Counted from the stretch's first letter, positions 1 to 5,110 are shown. The stretch: 5,110 nucleotides of DNA from Dethiosulfatibacter sp. (GCA_030591825.1 JAUVAG010000130.1:1-5110), one strand, 5' to 3'. Translations and numbers: made by a program. Notes: generated from the sequence alone by a model not told the origin.

Positions 1-315
1 AGCCTATCGATTATCACAACAAACACTTTTCAGTTAACACTGAATCCTGTTTTGGTTATCTATGCAACGACTCTTTTAGCTATTGTCTTGTTCTCTCCTG
101 TACAATCGAAACAGCGACCACCTTTGTCCAAACAGAAAAGGAGATCAACTAAGCTGGTCGGTGCTGCAATAGTTACTGCATACTTTTTCCTTTATTGTTT
201 AAACCCTGACAACCCATTTATGAGATATTCTACATGGGTTATTTTATTTCAATCAATACAACTAATACTTTCTAAAGGAGTCAATTATTATGAAAACAAA
301 AAAGAAACAGCATAA
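1..315 (+). CDS. agrB: AgrB-like autoinducer-processing membrane protease, 3' end (partial)
   Basis: The frame is open from base 1, so this is the C-terminal 104 residues of a longer protein; the TTG at 52 is internal, not a start. AgrB is an integral-membrane cysteine endopeptidase that removes the C-terminal tail of AgrD and helps form the (thio)lactone ring. Seen here: a hydrophobic segment at about visible residues 11-30, then the family's typical basic cytoplasmic loop starting FSPVQSKQRPPLSKQKRR, then two more hydrophobic segments (about 51-66 and 75-92), and a charged tail (ENKKETA). The catalytic His and Cys of the family lie upstream, outside the window, so activity cannot be judged. 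The last 26 bases overlap the agrD start, which points to translational coupling. The family call rests on the SPVQ/basic-loop/TM pattern and on the AgrD-like gene that follows. Confidence 0.85.
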   Translation, partial: SLSIITTNTFQLTLNPVLVIYATTLLAIVLFSPVQSKQRPPLSKQKRRSTKLVGAAIVTAYFFLYCLNPDNPFMRYSTWVILFQSIQLILSKGVNYYENKKETA

Positions 316-427
316 TAAAGTTATACGGACCATCTGCAGTTTAATGGTTATGGCTGCACCTTTGCTTATAGCAAACACGGCAAGCATTTTACTTTGGGGT
401 GAACCTAAGTATCCTGATTTTAAATAA
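290..427 (+). CDS. agrD: AgrD-like cyclic autoinducer peptide precursor (45 aa)
   Basis: A short gene with ATG at 290 and TAA at 425-427. It is preceded by AAAGGAG (274-280) with 9 bases of spacing. It encodes a classic AgrD layout: a basic start (MKTKKKQHNK), a hydrophobic stretch at about residues 11-28 for membrane association, a core NTASILLW (29-36), and a tail GEPKYPDFK with the conserved Glu-Pro/Pro pattern that AgrB recognises. By alignment with the S. aureus layout (ring, then an acidic tail), the ring would be Ser32-Ile-Leu-Leu-Trp36. That makes it a lactone rather than a thiolactone, because no Cys is present there; the only Cys is residue 16 in the hydrophobic stretch. The mature N-terminus cannot be read from sequence. 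The gene overlaps agrB by 26 bases in another frame. Its stop abuts the stop of the convergent sensor kinase gene, with no terminator between. Confidence 0.88.
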   Translation: MKTKKKQHNKVIRTICSLMVMAAPLLIANTASILLWGEPKYPDFK

Positions 428-1684
428 TTACATAGGTATCCCTACTCTGAAAACAACATAGTTAGTATTATTCATTTTCTCATTGAAAAATTCTATGGTG
501 CCATTGCATCCCTGTAAAATCTTCTTTAGATTGTACAGGCCGTACCCCCTGTTGTCTTCCTTGGTACTGAAGCCCTTTTCAAAATACTTTTCAACATCGT
601 TCTTTTCGATATATGGATGGCAATTCCTGACTGTAACTATATCCATATCTTTCTTTTCCATTGATAATAGAATACAGTTCTCAACATTTGATGCTTCCAT
701 GGCATTGTCTATGAGTATGCCCAGCACCTCTACCCACTGGCTGTCCATTAACACGTTACTCAGAGTATTGGACTTTATGTCCAATTCAAGGTTGAAGGCT
801 CTTGATTCAGCCTCTACTGTTTTACTGTACAGAAAGCCCGCTACTATTGTATTTTCAAGTTTAATCAGTTCCAACGGCAAACCCGGGCTTATTTCTCCCG
901 TATATTTTTTTATCCTTGAATGTATCTCATATATGTCACTGCTTGTTTCAACTATCATGTTTACAGCATTCATATGGTTGTTGAAGTCATGTTGCTTCCT
1001 TCTTATAGTTTCTACCAGTTGTTTGTATACCGGCATATATTTTTCATGCATTTCAAGCATCTCTTCTGCCTTACTATTTTCCAGCCCCTTCCTTATAATA
1101 ACCAGATTGACAACAACTAGGACGAATGACAGAATCGAAACACTTATGAGGTTTTCAACAATATCAGTCATGTCTATCTTCCAGTAAACAATTATTAAAA
1201 TGATTATCACAAATGCATTTGCAGTGACATAGGTGAATATCCTGTCTTTTCTGTCAATGAAATACATGATATGGTTTAAAGGAATAAATCTACAGACAGT
1301 ACAGATCAAAACCAGGGATATGATTTGTGAAAGAAGTCCGTTGTAAAAGTCGTATGCAATATTCCCAGTCAACAATTTCAGTGGTATAAGCGCAATCAAC
1401 TGAATTACGGCTATTATTACAGTGCTCGTCAAATATACTATAACCGTTTTGCCAGGTTTTGCTTTGTAGAGCATGTAAATCAACCCCATAGTCAAAGCTG
1501 CTGAAAACAGGGTCCCAAATGGTTCTGTAAAGTATTCGCTTACAAAGCCAATCAACACGGCACCAGCTGTTATAGCTGCAAACTTCTTATTTGTTTTTAT
1601 TTTTTTGTCAAGCAGCTGTTCTACAATTACTATGTAGAACAGCACTTCAAAGGCTGTTAAAATCATTGATTCAAAAATTGTCAT
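428..1684 (-). CDS. AgrC-like GHKL sensor histidine kinase
   Basis: A 418-residue membrane sensor kinase, probably the receptor for the cyclic peptide made by the facing agrBD genes. The N-terminal half is very hydrophobic, with about six or seven membrane segments (roughly 5-22, 34-50, 58-73, 79-104, 113-133, 149-168, 174-197), as in AgrC. A linker with a probable coiled coil follows (about 198-228), then the phosphoacceptor motif RRKQHDFNNHMNA with His232. The ATPase domain shows the N box LGILIDNAMEAS (Asn327) and a G box, GFSTKEDNRGYGL (371-383). These are hallmarks of the HPK10/GHKL class (HATPase_c_5). The ATG overlaps the TGA of the response regulator by 4 bases (1681-1684), with GGAGG at 1695-1699, so the two are translationally coupled. 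The order is regulator then kinase, the reverse of staphylococcal agrCA. The receptor role is inferred from family and position; the kinase call itself is firm. Confidence 0.9.
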   Translation of the reverse strand: MTIFESMILTAFEVLFYIVIVEQLLDKKIKTNKKFAAITAGAVLIGFVSEYFTEPFGTLFSAALTMGLIYMLYKAKPGKTVIVYLTSTVIIAVIQLIALIPLKLLTGNIAYDFYNGLLSQIISLVLICTVCRFIPLNHIMYFIDRKDRIFTYVTANAFVIIILIIVYWKIDMTDIVENLISVSILSFVLVVVNLVIIRKGLENSKAEEMLEMHEKYMPVYKQLVETIRRKQHDFNNHMNAVNMIVETSSDIYEIHSRIKKYTGEISPGLPLELIKLENTIVAGFLYSKTVEAESRAFNLELDIKSNTLSNVLMDSQWVEVLGILIDNAMEASNVENCILLSMEKKDMDIVTVRNCHPYIEKNDVEKYFEKGFSTKEDNRGYGLYNLKKILQGCNGTIEFFNEKMNNTNYVVFRVGIPM

Positions 1685-2379
1685 AACACCAATTCCTCCA
1701 ATGCCTTCCTGTATTTCCTGCCTATGGGTATGCCAATCCTATCAATATTAACTACATTGTTCGCAAAGTCAAGATTTGTTGTGTAATCCATATTCACTAT
1801 ATAACTTTTGTGGCATCTAACAAATTCATCTGGCAAGCTTTCCATTATTTTTTTGAGTGTGTATCCGGTAAATGAAAACTCTTCTTTTTTTGTGACAACT
1901 ACCAGCAACCTATCCTCATAGCTAATGTATTTAAGATCTCCTAATTTTACCGGATATACAATTCCATTCTGTTTGAAATTCAACATATCCGGTGTAGATT
2001 TTCTTTTTATTCCATATTTAATGACTTCCTCAACAGCTTTTACTACATCCAGTTTTTCGTATGGCTTAGTTATATATTTATAGCAATGAAGGTTGACATA
2101 TGCATCAAGCCTGTGGTCAACAAATCCGGTTATGAAAATCATCTGCGCAAACTTGTATTTGTTTATTCCCCTTAACTGCTCTGCAAGTTCATATCCGGAG
2201 TAGTCCTCAAGTTCAATGTCCAGTATGAATGCATCTATATTATGATCTATCGCAAGACACAACGCCTCTTCCGCAGATCCCGTTTCCAGTATCTCCATGC
2301 TGCCGTCAATCTCCCTGACTATACTGCGCAGTCCTTCTCTTGAATCAATATTGTCTTCAACGATTATTATTGTATTCAT
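1681..2379 (-). CDS. LytTR-family response regulator (AgrA-like)
   Basis: A 232-residue two-domain regulator. Residues 1-125 form a receiver domain: acidic pair Glu8/Asp9, phosphoacceptor Asp54 in FILDIEL, Thr84 in FITG, and Lys105 in TKP. Residues about 131-230 form a LytTR DNA-binding domain, with the typical FVRCHKSYIVN (186-196) and a C-terminal IPIGRKYRKAL. LytTR regulators, such as AgrA, bind short direct repeats upstream of target promoters and often control the agr genes themselves. ATG at 2379 is preceded by an excellent site, GGGGAGGAAG (2381-2390), one base from the ATG. The gene shares an operon with the downstream kinase (4-base overlap), and is its likely partner. A terminator-like hairpin sits only about 23 bases upstream, so expression may be attenuated. 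Function as the agr regulator is inferred from the neighbours; the agrBD promoter is outside the window. Confidence 0.9.
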   Translation of the reverse strand: MNTIIIVEDNIDSREGLRSIVREIDGSMEILETGSAEEALCLAIDHNIDAFILDIELEDYSGYELAEQLRGINKYKFAQMIFITGFVDHRLDAYVNLHCYKYITKPYEKLDVVKAVEEVIKYGIKRKSTPDMLNFKQNGIVYPVKLGDLKYISYEDRLLVVVTKKEEFSFTGYTLKKIMESLPDEFVRCHKSYIVNMDYTTNLDFANNVVNIDRIGIPIGRKYRKALEELVL

Positions 2380-2402
2380 GCTTCCTCCCCATTAGAATAT
2401 AA

Positions 2403-2432
2403 AAAAGGATATCTGCAAGCAGATATCCTTTT
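2403..2432 (-). terminator. Terminator-like hairpin in front of the response regulator
   Basis: A perfect inverted repeat: arms 2403-2416 and 2419-2432, which fold as a 13-bp stem with a CAAG/CTTG loop. On the minus strand the stem ends in a run of six T followed by ATATT (2406-2396), the form of a Rho-independent terminator for leftward transcription. The plus-strand side has only four T, so termination rightward would be weaker. It lies between the upstream minus-strand genes and the regulator's ribosome binding site (2381-2390). That leaves no room for a promoter after it. It either stops read-through from the transporter unit or acts as an attenuator in the regulator/kinase leader. Confidence 0.8.
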
Positions 2433-2475
2433 CAATTATTATATTTATCTTATACCCGAATAACCACCCAGATAT

Positions 2476-2497
2476 AGTTTATCACTGTTCATAAACT
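2476..2497. promoter_or_regulatory. Inverted repeat in regulator leader/upstream region
   Basis: Arms AGTTTAT (2476-2482) and ATAAACT (2491-2497) are separated by 8 bases. It could be an operator or an RNA hairpin in the leader of the regulator/kinase transcript. Beside it, on the minus strand, the 7-mer ATATCTG (2475-2469) is complementary to the 3' arm of the terminator hairpin and so could take part in an alternative fold. A second weak promoter-like pair, TTGAGT-18-TATATC, overlaps the repeat. Function is not shown. Confidence 0.35.
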
Positions 2498-2531
2498 CAA
2501 TCAATCAATGCAAATATTAAATTTATGAAAC

Positions 2532-2562
2532 ATTATATCAAGCACTCCTTCAATCCTTTCAA
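2532..2562 (-). promoter_or_regulatory. Candidate promoter for the response regulator/kinase genes
   Basis: On the minus strand TTGAAA (2562-2557) is followed after 19 bases by TATAAT (2537-2532), with a TG one base before it (TGATATAAT), an extended -10. The 19-base spacing is longer than ideal, but the extended -10 is perfect. A start near 2525 would give a leader of about 145 bases that contains the 2476-2497 inverted repeat and the terminator-like hairpin. The rest of the 2380-2623 gap shows no gene that can be supported. Confidence 0.45.
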
Positions 2563-2623
2563 CCAGTTCACAGCGATCATTTCAGACATTAGACAAATTT
2601 CATATTATCCAATAGTATCATCC

Positions 2624-2956
2624 TCAGTCTAACAAAACAAACTCTTGATTGTACTCTACTTGTTTGTTTTTAAATTTGGAATTTTTCATTTTATCTATTG
2701 AAAATTCGCCATCATAATAAGCCACTTCAACTACCGAAAGTATCCAGTTCTTGTTATCATTAACATACACGTATCTTTTTGTGATGATCAAGACATCTTT
2801 AATGTCTTGACTATTTTGTGGCATTACTTTAACCATTGAATATATGTATTTGATATCCAAGTAATCATAAACATCAGATACTTTCAATTCAACCAAATTC
2901 TTATTCTTCTCTACCTGATTACAGTAAGAATCAATCAGGCTTAACTCCGACTGCAT
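2624..2956 (-). CDS. Hypothetical protein, AT-rich orphan (110 aa)
   Basis: I do not recognise this protein. It is hydrophilic, with no signal peptide, membrane segment or lipobox. The N-terminal part is charged (about residues 10-30). Later segments alternate hydrophobic and polar residues, e.g. DVLIITKRYVYVNDNKNW and WILSVVEVAYYDGEF, which suggests a small beta-rich domain. ATG at 2956 is used here; a GTG sits directly before it (2959). A weak AAGG about 9 bases before the GTG could serve as a ribosome site. Its first 26 bases lie within the end of the transporter gene, so it is probably co-transcribed and coupled. A 60-base line inside it (2641-2700) has 14 G+C, against 30 in a line of the transporter (3121-3180). 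It could be a transferred gene or the tail of a decayed larger gene. Real coding status is likely but not certain. Confidence 0.55.
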   Translation of the reverse strand: MQSELSLIDSYCNQVEKNKNLVELKVSDVYDYLDIKYIYSMVKVMPQNSQDIKDVLIITKRYVYVNDNKNWILSVVEVAYYDGEFSIDKMKNSKFKNKQVEYNQEFVLLD

Positions 2957-3854
2957 CACTATTGCCAGCCTTCGGCTTATACTGGCTCAGAATAATGGCT
3001 GCGAATATTACCGCAACTCCCATATACTGGTAAACATTCAATCTTTCACCCAGCATTATAAAGGCTCCTATGAGGGCCGCAACGGGATTAAGATTGTTGT
3101 ATAATGATATCCTTGTGCTTCCTATCTTTCCAGTTCCCCACATCCATATGGCATTTGCTATGCCCATGCCTACTACACCGGCAAAGAACATGCTGACCCA
3201 TCCTTCAAAGGGTATTGAACCGTAGTCAAAGGTTGCAATATCCTTGAATATTAGTATGAAAAACACAAAGGCTGTTGGTACCATAATAACTGTGGTCATA
3301 ACCATGGAATTGTATTTCAGTACCTTCTTCTTTGATTCAACTGTAAACAAACCGTAGGAAATCTGCGCCGCCAGAACAAGAAGCAAGCCTGTTAAGGACA
3401 CCACTCCCATTCCTCCACCGTTTCCTGAAAGGATTATGATTACAACTCCAACAAGTGACATGGCAATACTTACAAGCATCTTAACACTTGCCTTTTCATC
3501 TCCAGTAATTGTATTGATTATGAGAACCGTTACTGGAAGAAGTCCAAAGATTATGCCTGTAAATGACGCCGGTATAAGCTTTATCCCCAGTGAATAGCAC
3601 ACCTGAAATACAACAAAAATCAACGACAGCATCTTTGTGTCCATGGCTATTTCCTTCACTTCCTTTAGCTTCAACTTTTTGGTAACCATAGTGAAAATGA
3701 CGAAAAAAAGAAATGCCATCACAAGCCTGATGAAATTCATCATCAGAGGATTCACATATCTATAGGCTATCTTCATAAAAGAAGGATTTAGCCCCCATGC
3801 AATGGGGGCTATTATAATTATATATTTAGCATATTTATCTTTAATCAAACTCAT
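2931..3854 (-). CDS. DMT-superfamily (EamA) membrane transporter
   Basis: A 307-residue protein with about ten membrane helices, the usual size and topology of drug/metabolite transporters with two EamA repeats. The first repeat covers about 8-150 (GLNPSFMKIAYRYVNP near the start, then LLPVTVLI and LVGVVIIILSG at its end). The second covers about 155-291, with the typical ending NLNPVAALIGAFIMLGE followed by a last helix, and a short polar tail. Substrates in this family include amino acids, nucleobases and toxic metabolites; nothing here fixes the substrate. ATG at 3854 is preferred because AGGAG (3864-3860) lies 5 bases before it and the protein then starts as normal EamA proteins do. An earlier in-frame TTG (3944) would translate the structured repeat. 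It is the first gene after a good promoter and a structured leader, and overlaps the small gene downstream. Confidence 0.9.
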   Translation of the reverse strand: MSLIKDKYAKYIIIIAPIAWGLNPSFMKIAYRYVNPLMMNFIRLVMAFLFFVIFTMVTKKLKLKEVKEIAMDTKMLSLIFVVFQVCYSLGIKLIPASFTGIIFGLLPVTVLIINTITGDEKASVKMLVSIAMSLVGVVIIILSGNGGGMGVVSLTGLLLVLAAQISYGLFTVESKKKVLKYNSMVMTTVIMVPTAFVFFILIFKDIATFDYGSIPFEGWVSMFFAGVVGMGIANAIWMWGTGKIGSTRISLYNNLNPVAALIGAFIMLGERLNVYQYMGVAVIFAAIILSQYKPKAGNSDAVGVKPD

Positions 3855-3855
3855 A

Positions 3856-3871
3856 ATATCTCCTAAGATAC
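3856..3871 (-). promoter_or_regulatory. Possible ribosome-site-masking hairpin of the transporter gene
   Basis: In the minus-strand RNA, GUAUCU (3871-3866) can pair with AGAUAU (3861-3856) around a UAGG loop (3865-3862). This places the AGGAG ribosome binding site (3864-3860) partly in the loop and partly in the stem. The same GUAUC is the 3' strand of the closing stem of repeat copy A, so the two folds exclude each other. This is the layout of a translational switch. The pairing is seen in the sequence; the switching is inference. Confidence 0.4.
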
Positions 3872-3910
3872 AGCAGCTATGCTGCGTTAGCCGCGTAAGC
3901 GGATAGTATC
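3867..3910 (-). repeat. Structured repeat, copy A (transporter leader)
   Basis: About 44 bases, folding as a closing stem GATAC (3867-3871)/GTATC (3906-3910) around two hairpins: CAGCA-GCTA-TGCTG (3871-3884) and CCGC-GTAA-GCGG (3891-3902). Base 3871 can belong to either of the first two stems. The repeat is followed on the minus strand by CTTAGGA, which includes the transporter's ribosome site. Copy B, about 117 bases away, keeps the same fold with compensating changes. It could be a leader RNA element or a small palindromic mobile repeat. Confidence 0.7.
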
Positions 3911-3914
3911 GCGT

Positions 3915-3975
3915 GGAAAATCTACCTTGTAAATAAAATACCAACGTCTCAAGGGATTTTATAAATTGATTTTCC
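3915..3975. repeat. Inverted repeat linking the two structured repeats
   Basis: GGAAAATC (3915-3922) and GATTTTCC (3968-3975) are perfect 8-base inverted arms. They flank the spacer between the two structured repeats, 45 bases apart. In RNA they could pair and bring the two folded copies side by side. AT-rich arms at this distance may also be chance. Confidence 0.3.
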
Positions 3976-3983
3976 TAAGCAAA

Positions 3984-4029
3984 GATACAACAGCTATGCT
4001 GCGTTAGACGCGTAAGCGTCTTCAATATC
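3984..4029 (-). repeat. Structured repeat, copy B (transporter leader)
   Basis: About 46 bases, matching copy A. The closing stem is AAGATA (3982-3987)/TATCTT (4026-4031). The hairpins are 3988-4001 (loop GCTA) and GACGC-GTAA-GCGTC (4007-4020). Against copy A, a C-G pair of the GTAA hairpin becomes A-T on both arms, a compensating change. In the other hairpin one change gives a G-U pair in minus-strand RNA but an A-C mismatch in plus-strand RNA, which favours a leftward transcript. TCCTAAG also occurs beside both copies (3861-3867, 3973-3979). Confidence 0.7.
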
Positions 4030-4034
4030 TTACT

Positions 4035-4063
4035 ATGATATTCGATATGACTGTCATAGTCAA
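4035..4063 (-). promoter_or_regulatory. Promoter of the transporter gene
   Basis: On the minus strand TTGACT (4063-4058) and TATCAT (4040-4035) are each one base off consensus and have the ideal 17-base spacing. Transcription would start near 4028-4030, at the first bases of repeat copy B. This gives a leader of about 175 bases with both structured repeats before the transporter ATG at 3854. Confidence 0.65.
4046..4058. promoter_or_regulatory. Palindromic operator candidate in the promoter spacer
   Basis: TATGAC-T-GTCATA is a perfect 13-base palindrome lying inside the spacer of the transporter promoter and touching its -35 box. A wider pair, ACTATGA (4032-4038)/TCATAGT (4054-4060), surrounds it. 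The position suits binding of a dimeric repressor or a MerR-type activator. No regulator for it is encoded in the window other than the LytTR protein, whose family normally binds direct repeats. Confidence 0.45.
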
Positions 4064-4078
4064 TGTAAATATTACATT
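4062..4078. other. AT-rich inverted repeat at the end of the racemase gene
   Basis: AATGTAA (4062-4068) and TTACATT (4072-4078) flank three bases and run into the racemase stop codon (4080-4078). It is AT-rich and has no T run after it on the minus strand, so it is a poor terminator. No other terminator is visible between the racemase and the transporter promoter. Low significance. Confidence 0.25.
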
Positions 4079-5110
4079 TAAATATATACCTTAGCCACAT
4101 AATCCGATGTGAATGCCTTTAGAAGGCTTCCATAGGCAAACTTGAACTTCACAATATCTCCAAGCTTATATCCTTCTCCTGTTGCGGACATGTCTAGGAT
4201 AAGATGATCTGAACTGGCACCTATGATCTCTATTTTCTCATCAAGAGAAATCAATCCTTCAGGATCAATGTCCTGTCTTCCTACTGCACAAATTGCTCTC
4301 TTCATTATTCCCTTGTCTTCAAAGGTTGGATGGTCGCCGAAGGCATCCATTCCCAGCTCTCCAATTGGAAGAGATGGTTTTTCTTTAAGCTCTATTATTT
4401 GCGCTTCAAGGATAAAAGCATCGTCATGAGTTTCTTCGATTCTGTTTCCATATGTTGTTTCTCTTCCAAGAACAAAGGCTTCTCCAATTCTCAACATGTT
4501 TACTTCTTCAGGAATTCTGTTTTCATCGATTAGGTAAAGAGAGCTTGAATTTCCTCCAGATACAAGGTCGATTGTCACATCATATTCCTTTTCTATTCTA
4601 TTCTTAAGATTTATAAGTTTGTTAAGATTCTTTTCAGTTGGTAGAACTCCACCGTAGCAGGTAAGATTTGTTCCCAATCCTTTTAGCTTGATGTTTTTCA
4701 ATTCAAGAATTTTCCCTGCAGTCTTTACAAGTTCGTTTTCATCGAAAATGCCTTCACGCAAGTCACCAAGATCCGCCATAAGTATAATTTTATGTACCTT
4801 TCCCTGCTCTCCGGCAGCCTTATCAATAGCCTTGATAGTTTCCAGTTCCGAGTTCAGTGAAACATCGCAGTATCTTACAAGATCTTCAACTTCAGACAAC
4901 ATTGGAAGTCTAAGCATGTATTTCTGAATTTCAAGTTCTTCAAACTTCTTAAGGTTTTGCATTCTTGAATCTGCAAGATAGGTAACCCCGCCGTTTATCA
5001 TTGCATCAGTTATCTTTCTATCGGCACAGAACACCTTTGTTACTCCTGCAGCCCAAATATTTCTTGCAGAGCACTTGCTTGTTATTACATCCACATTCTC
5101 TTCAATCTTC
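4078..5110 (-). CDS. orr: Ornithine racemase-like PLP-dependent amino-acid racemase (5' end missing)
   Basis: A fold-type III (alanine racemase N-terminal family) enzyme of the cytoplasm. It resembles ornithine racemase Orr of Clostridium sticklandii as I remember that sequence. Orr interconverts L- and D-ornithine for the oxidative or reductive branches of Stickland ornithine fermentation. The frame runs off the window's right edge: residues KIEEN precede the GTG at 5094, so that GTG is internal and about 10-15 residues are missing. In visible numbering, Lys25 in GVTKVFCAD is the expected PLP lysine. ADSRMQNLKK, DLGDLREG, NLTCYGG, the phosphate-binding VSGGNSSS (183-190), LRIGEAFVLGRET, ELKEKPSLPIGELGMDAFG and IGASSDHLILD follow in Orr order. 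Length (343 visible residues) fits the family at about 355. Other amino-acid racemase specificities remain possible. The usual ornithine-pathway neighbours (oraSE, ord, ort) are not visible here. Confidence 0.82.
   Translation of the reverse strand, partial: KIEENVDVITSKCSARNIWAAGVTKVFCADRKITDAMINGGVTYLADSRMQNLKKFEELEIQKYMLRLPMLSEVEDLVRYCDVSLNSELETIKAIDKAAGEQGKVHKIILMADLGDLREGIFDENELVKTAGKILELKNIKLKGLGTNLTCYGGVLPTEKNLNKLINLKNRIEKEYDVTIDLVSGGNSSSLYLIDENRIPEEVNMLRIGEAFVLGRETTYGNRIEETHDDAFILEAQIIELKEKPSLPIGELGMDAFGDHPTFEDKGIMKRAICAVGRQDIDPEGLISLDEKIEIIGASSDHLILDMSATGEGYKLGDIVKFKFAYGSLLKAFTSDYVAKVYI

Noticed and set aside
290..427. Cys16 of AgrD as the ring-forming residue
   Set aside because: It is in the hydrophobic N-terminal stretch, about 20 residues before the AgrB cleavage tail; a five-residue ring at Ser32-Trp36 fits the family layout.
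483..1187. Plus-strand open frame of 234 codons
   Set aside because: It lies antisense inside the sensor kinase gene, has Ser/Phe-rich composition with no domain pattern, and the kinase frame carries clear H, N and G boxes.
2533..2589. An 18-codon leader ORF (MSEMIAVNWLKGLKECLI) upstream of the response regulator
   Set aside because: It has no ribosome binding site, its end overlaps the best -10 box, and it lacks a run of regulatory codons. It could be a gene remnant, but this cannot be supported.
3855..3944. A 30-residue N-terminal extension of the transporter from TTG at 3944
   Set aside because: It translates structured repeat A, has no ribosome site, and the ATG at 3854 has AGGAG at ideal spacing and a normal EamA start.
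3867..4029. CRISPR array from the two similar repeats
   Set aside because: There are only two imperfect copies, a 73-base spacer, and no cas gene nearby; the folded structure and leader position suit another explanation.
4223..4927. Three short plus-strand frames (4223-4429, 4330-4533, 4688-4927)
   Set aside because: All are shadows of the racemase gene on the minus strand, which has continuous family motifs across them.

Overview
The window looks like chromosomal DNA of a low-GC Gram-positive anaerobe of the class Clostridia. The reasons are strong AGGAGG-type ribosome binding sites, AT-rich intergenic DNA, an agr-type peptide quorum-sensing locus, and a racemase that closely resembles ornithine racemase (Orr) of amino-acid-fermenting (Stickland) clostridia. 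The genus cannot be fixed from the sequence alone.

Left part (1-2432): a complete but rearranged agr-like signalling module. On the plus strand are the 3' end of agrB (peptide-processing membrane protease) and, overlapping it, an unlisted 45-codon agrD-like gene for the autoinducing peptide precursor. Its predicted ring residue is serine, not cysteine. Facing them on the minus strand are a LytTR response regulator (1681-2379) and a GHKL sensor kinase (428-1684) that overlap by 4 bases. The agrD stop codon and the kinase stop codon abut with no base between them. A strong terminator-like hairpin (2403-2432) lies just in front of the regulator's ribosome binding site, which suggests attenuation of the receptor genes.

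Middle (2433-4077): a 244-base gap with candidate promoter elements for the regulator/kinase pair, a small AT-rich orphan gene (2624-2956), and a DMT/EamA-family membrane transporter (2931-3854), all on the minus strand. The transporter has a 223-base leader. This holds a good promoter (TTGACT-17-TATCAT) with a 13-base palindrome in its spacer, then two copies of a ~45-base folded repeat. The copy next to the transporter can refold so that it partly masks the ribosome binding site. This leader is the least explained part of the window.

Right part (4078-5110): most of an Orr-like PLP-dependent amino-acid racemase on the minus strand. Its first ~10-15 residues lie beyond the window.

Working together: AgrB would cut and cyclise AgrD, and the exported peptide would be sensed by the kinase, which phosphorylates the LytTR regulator. 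The transporter and racemase are next to this module in the same orientation as the kinase/regulator pair. A functional link to quorum sensing is possible but not shown by the sequence.
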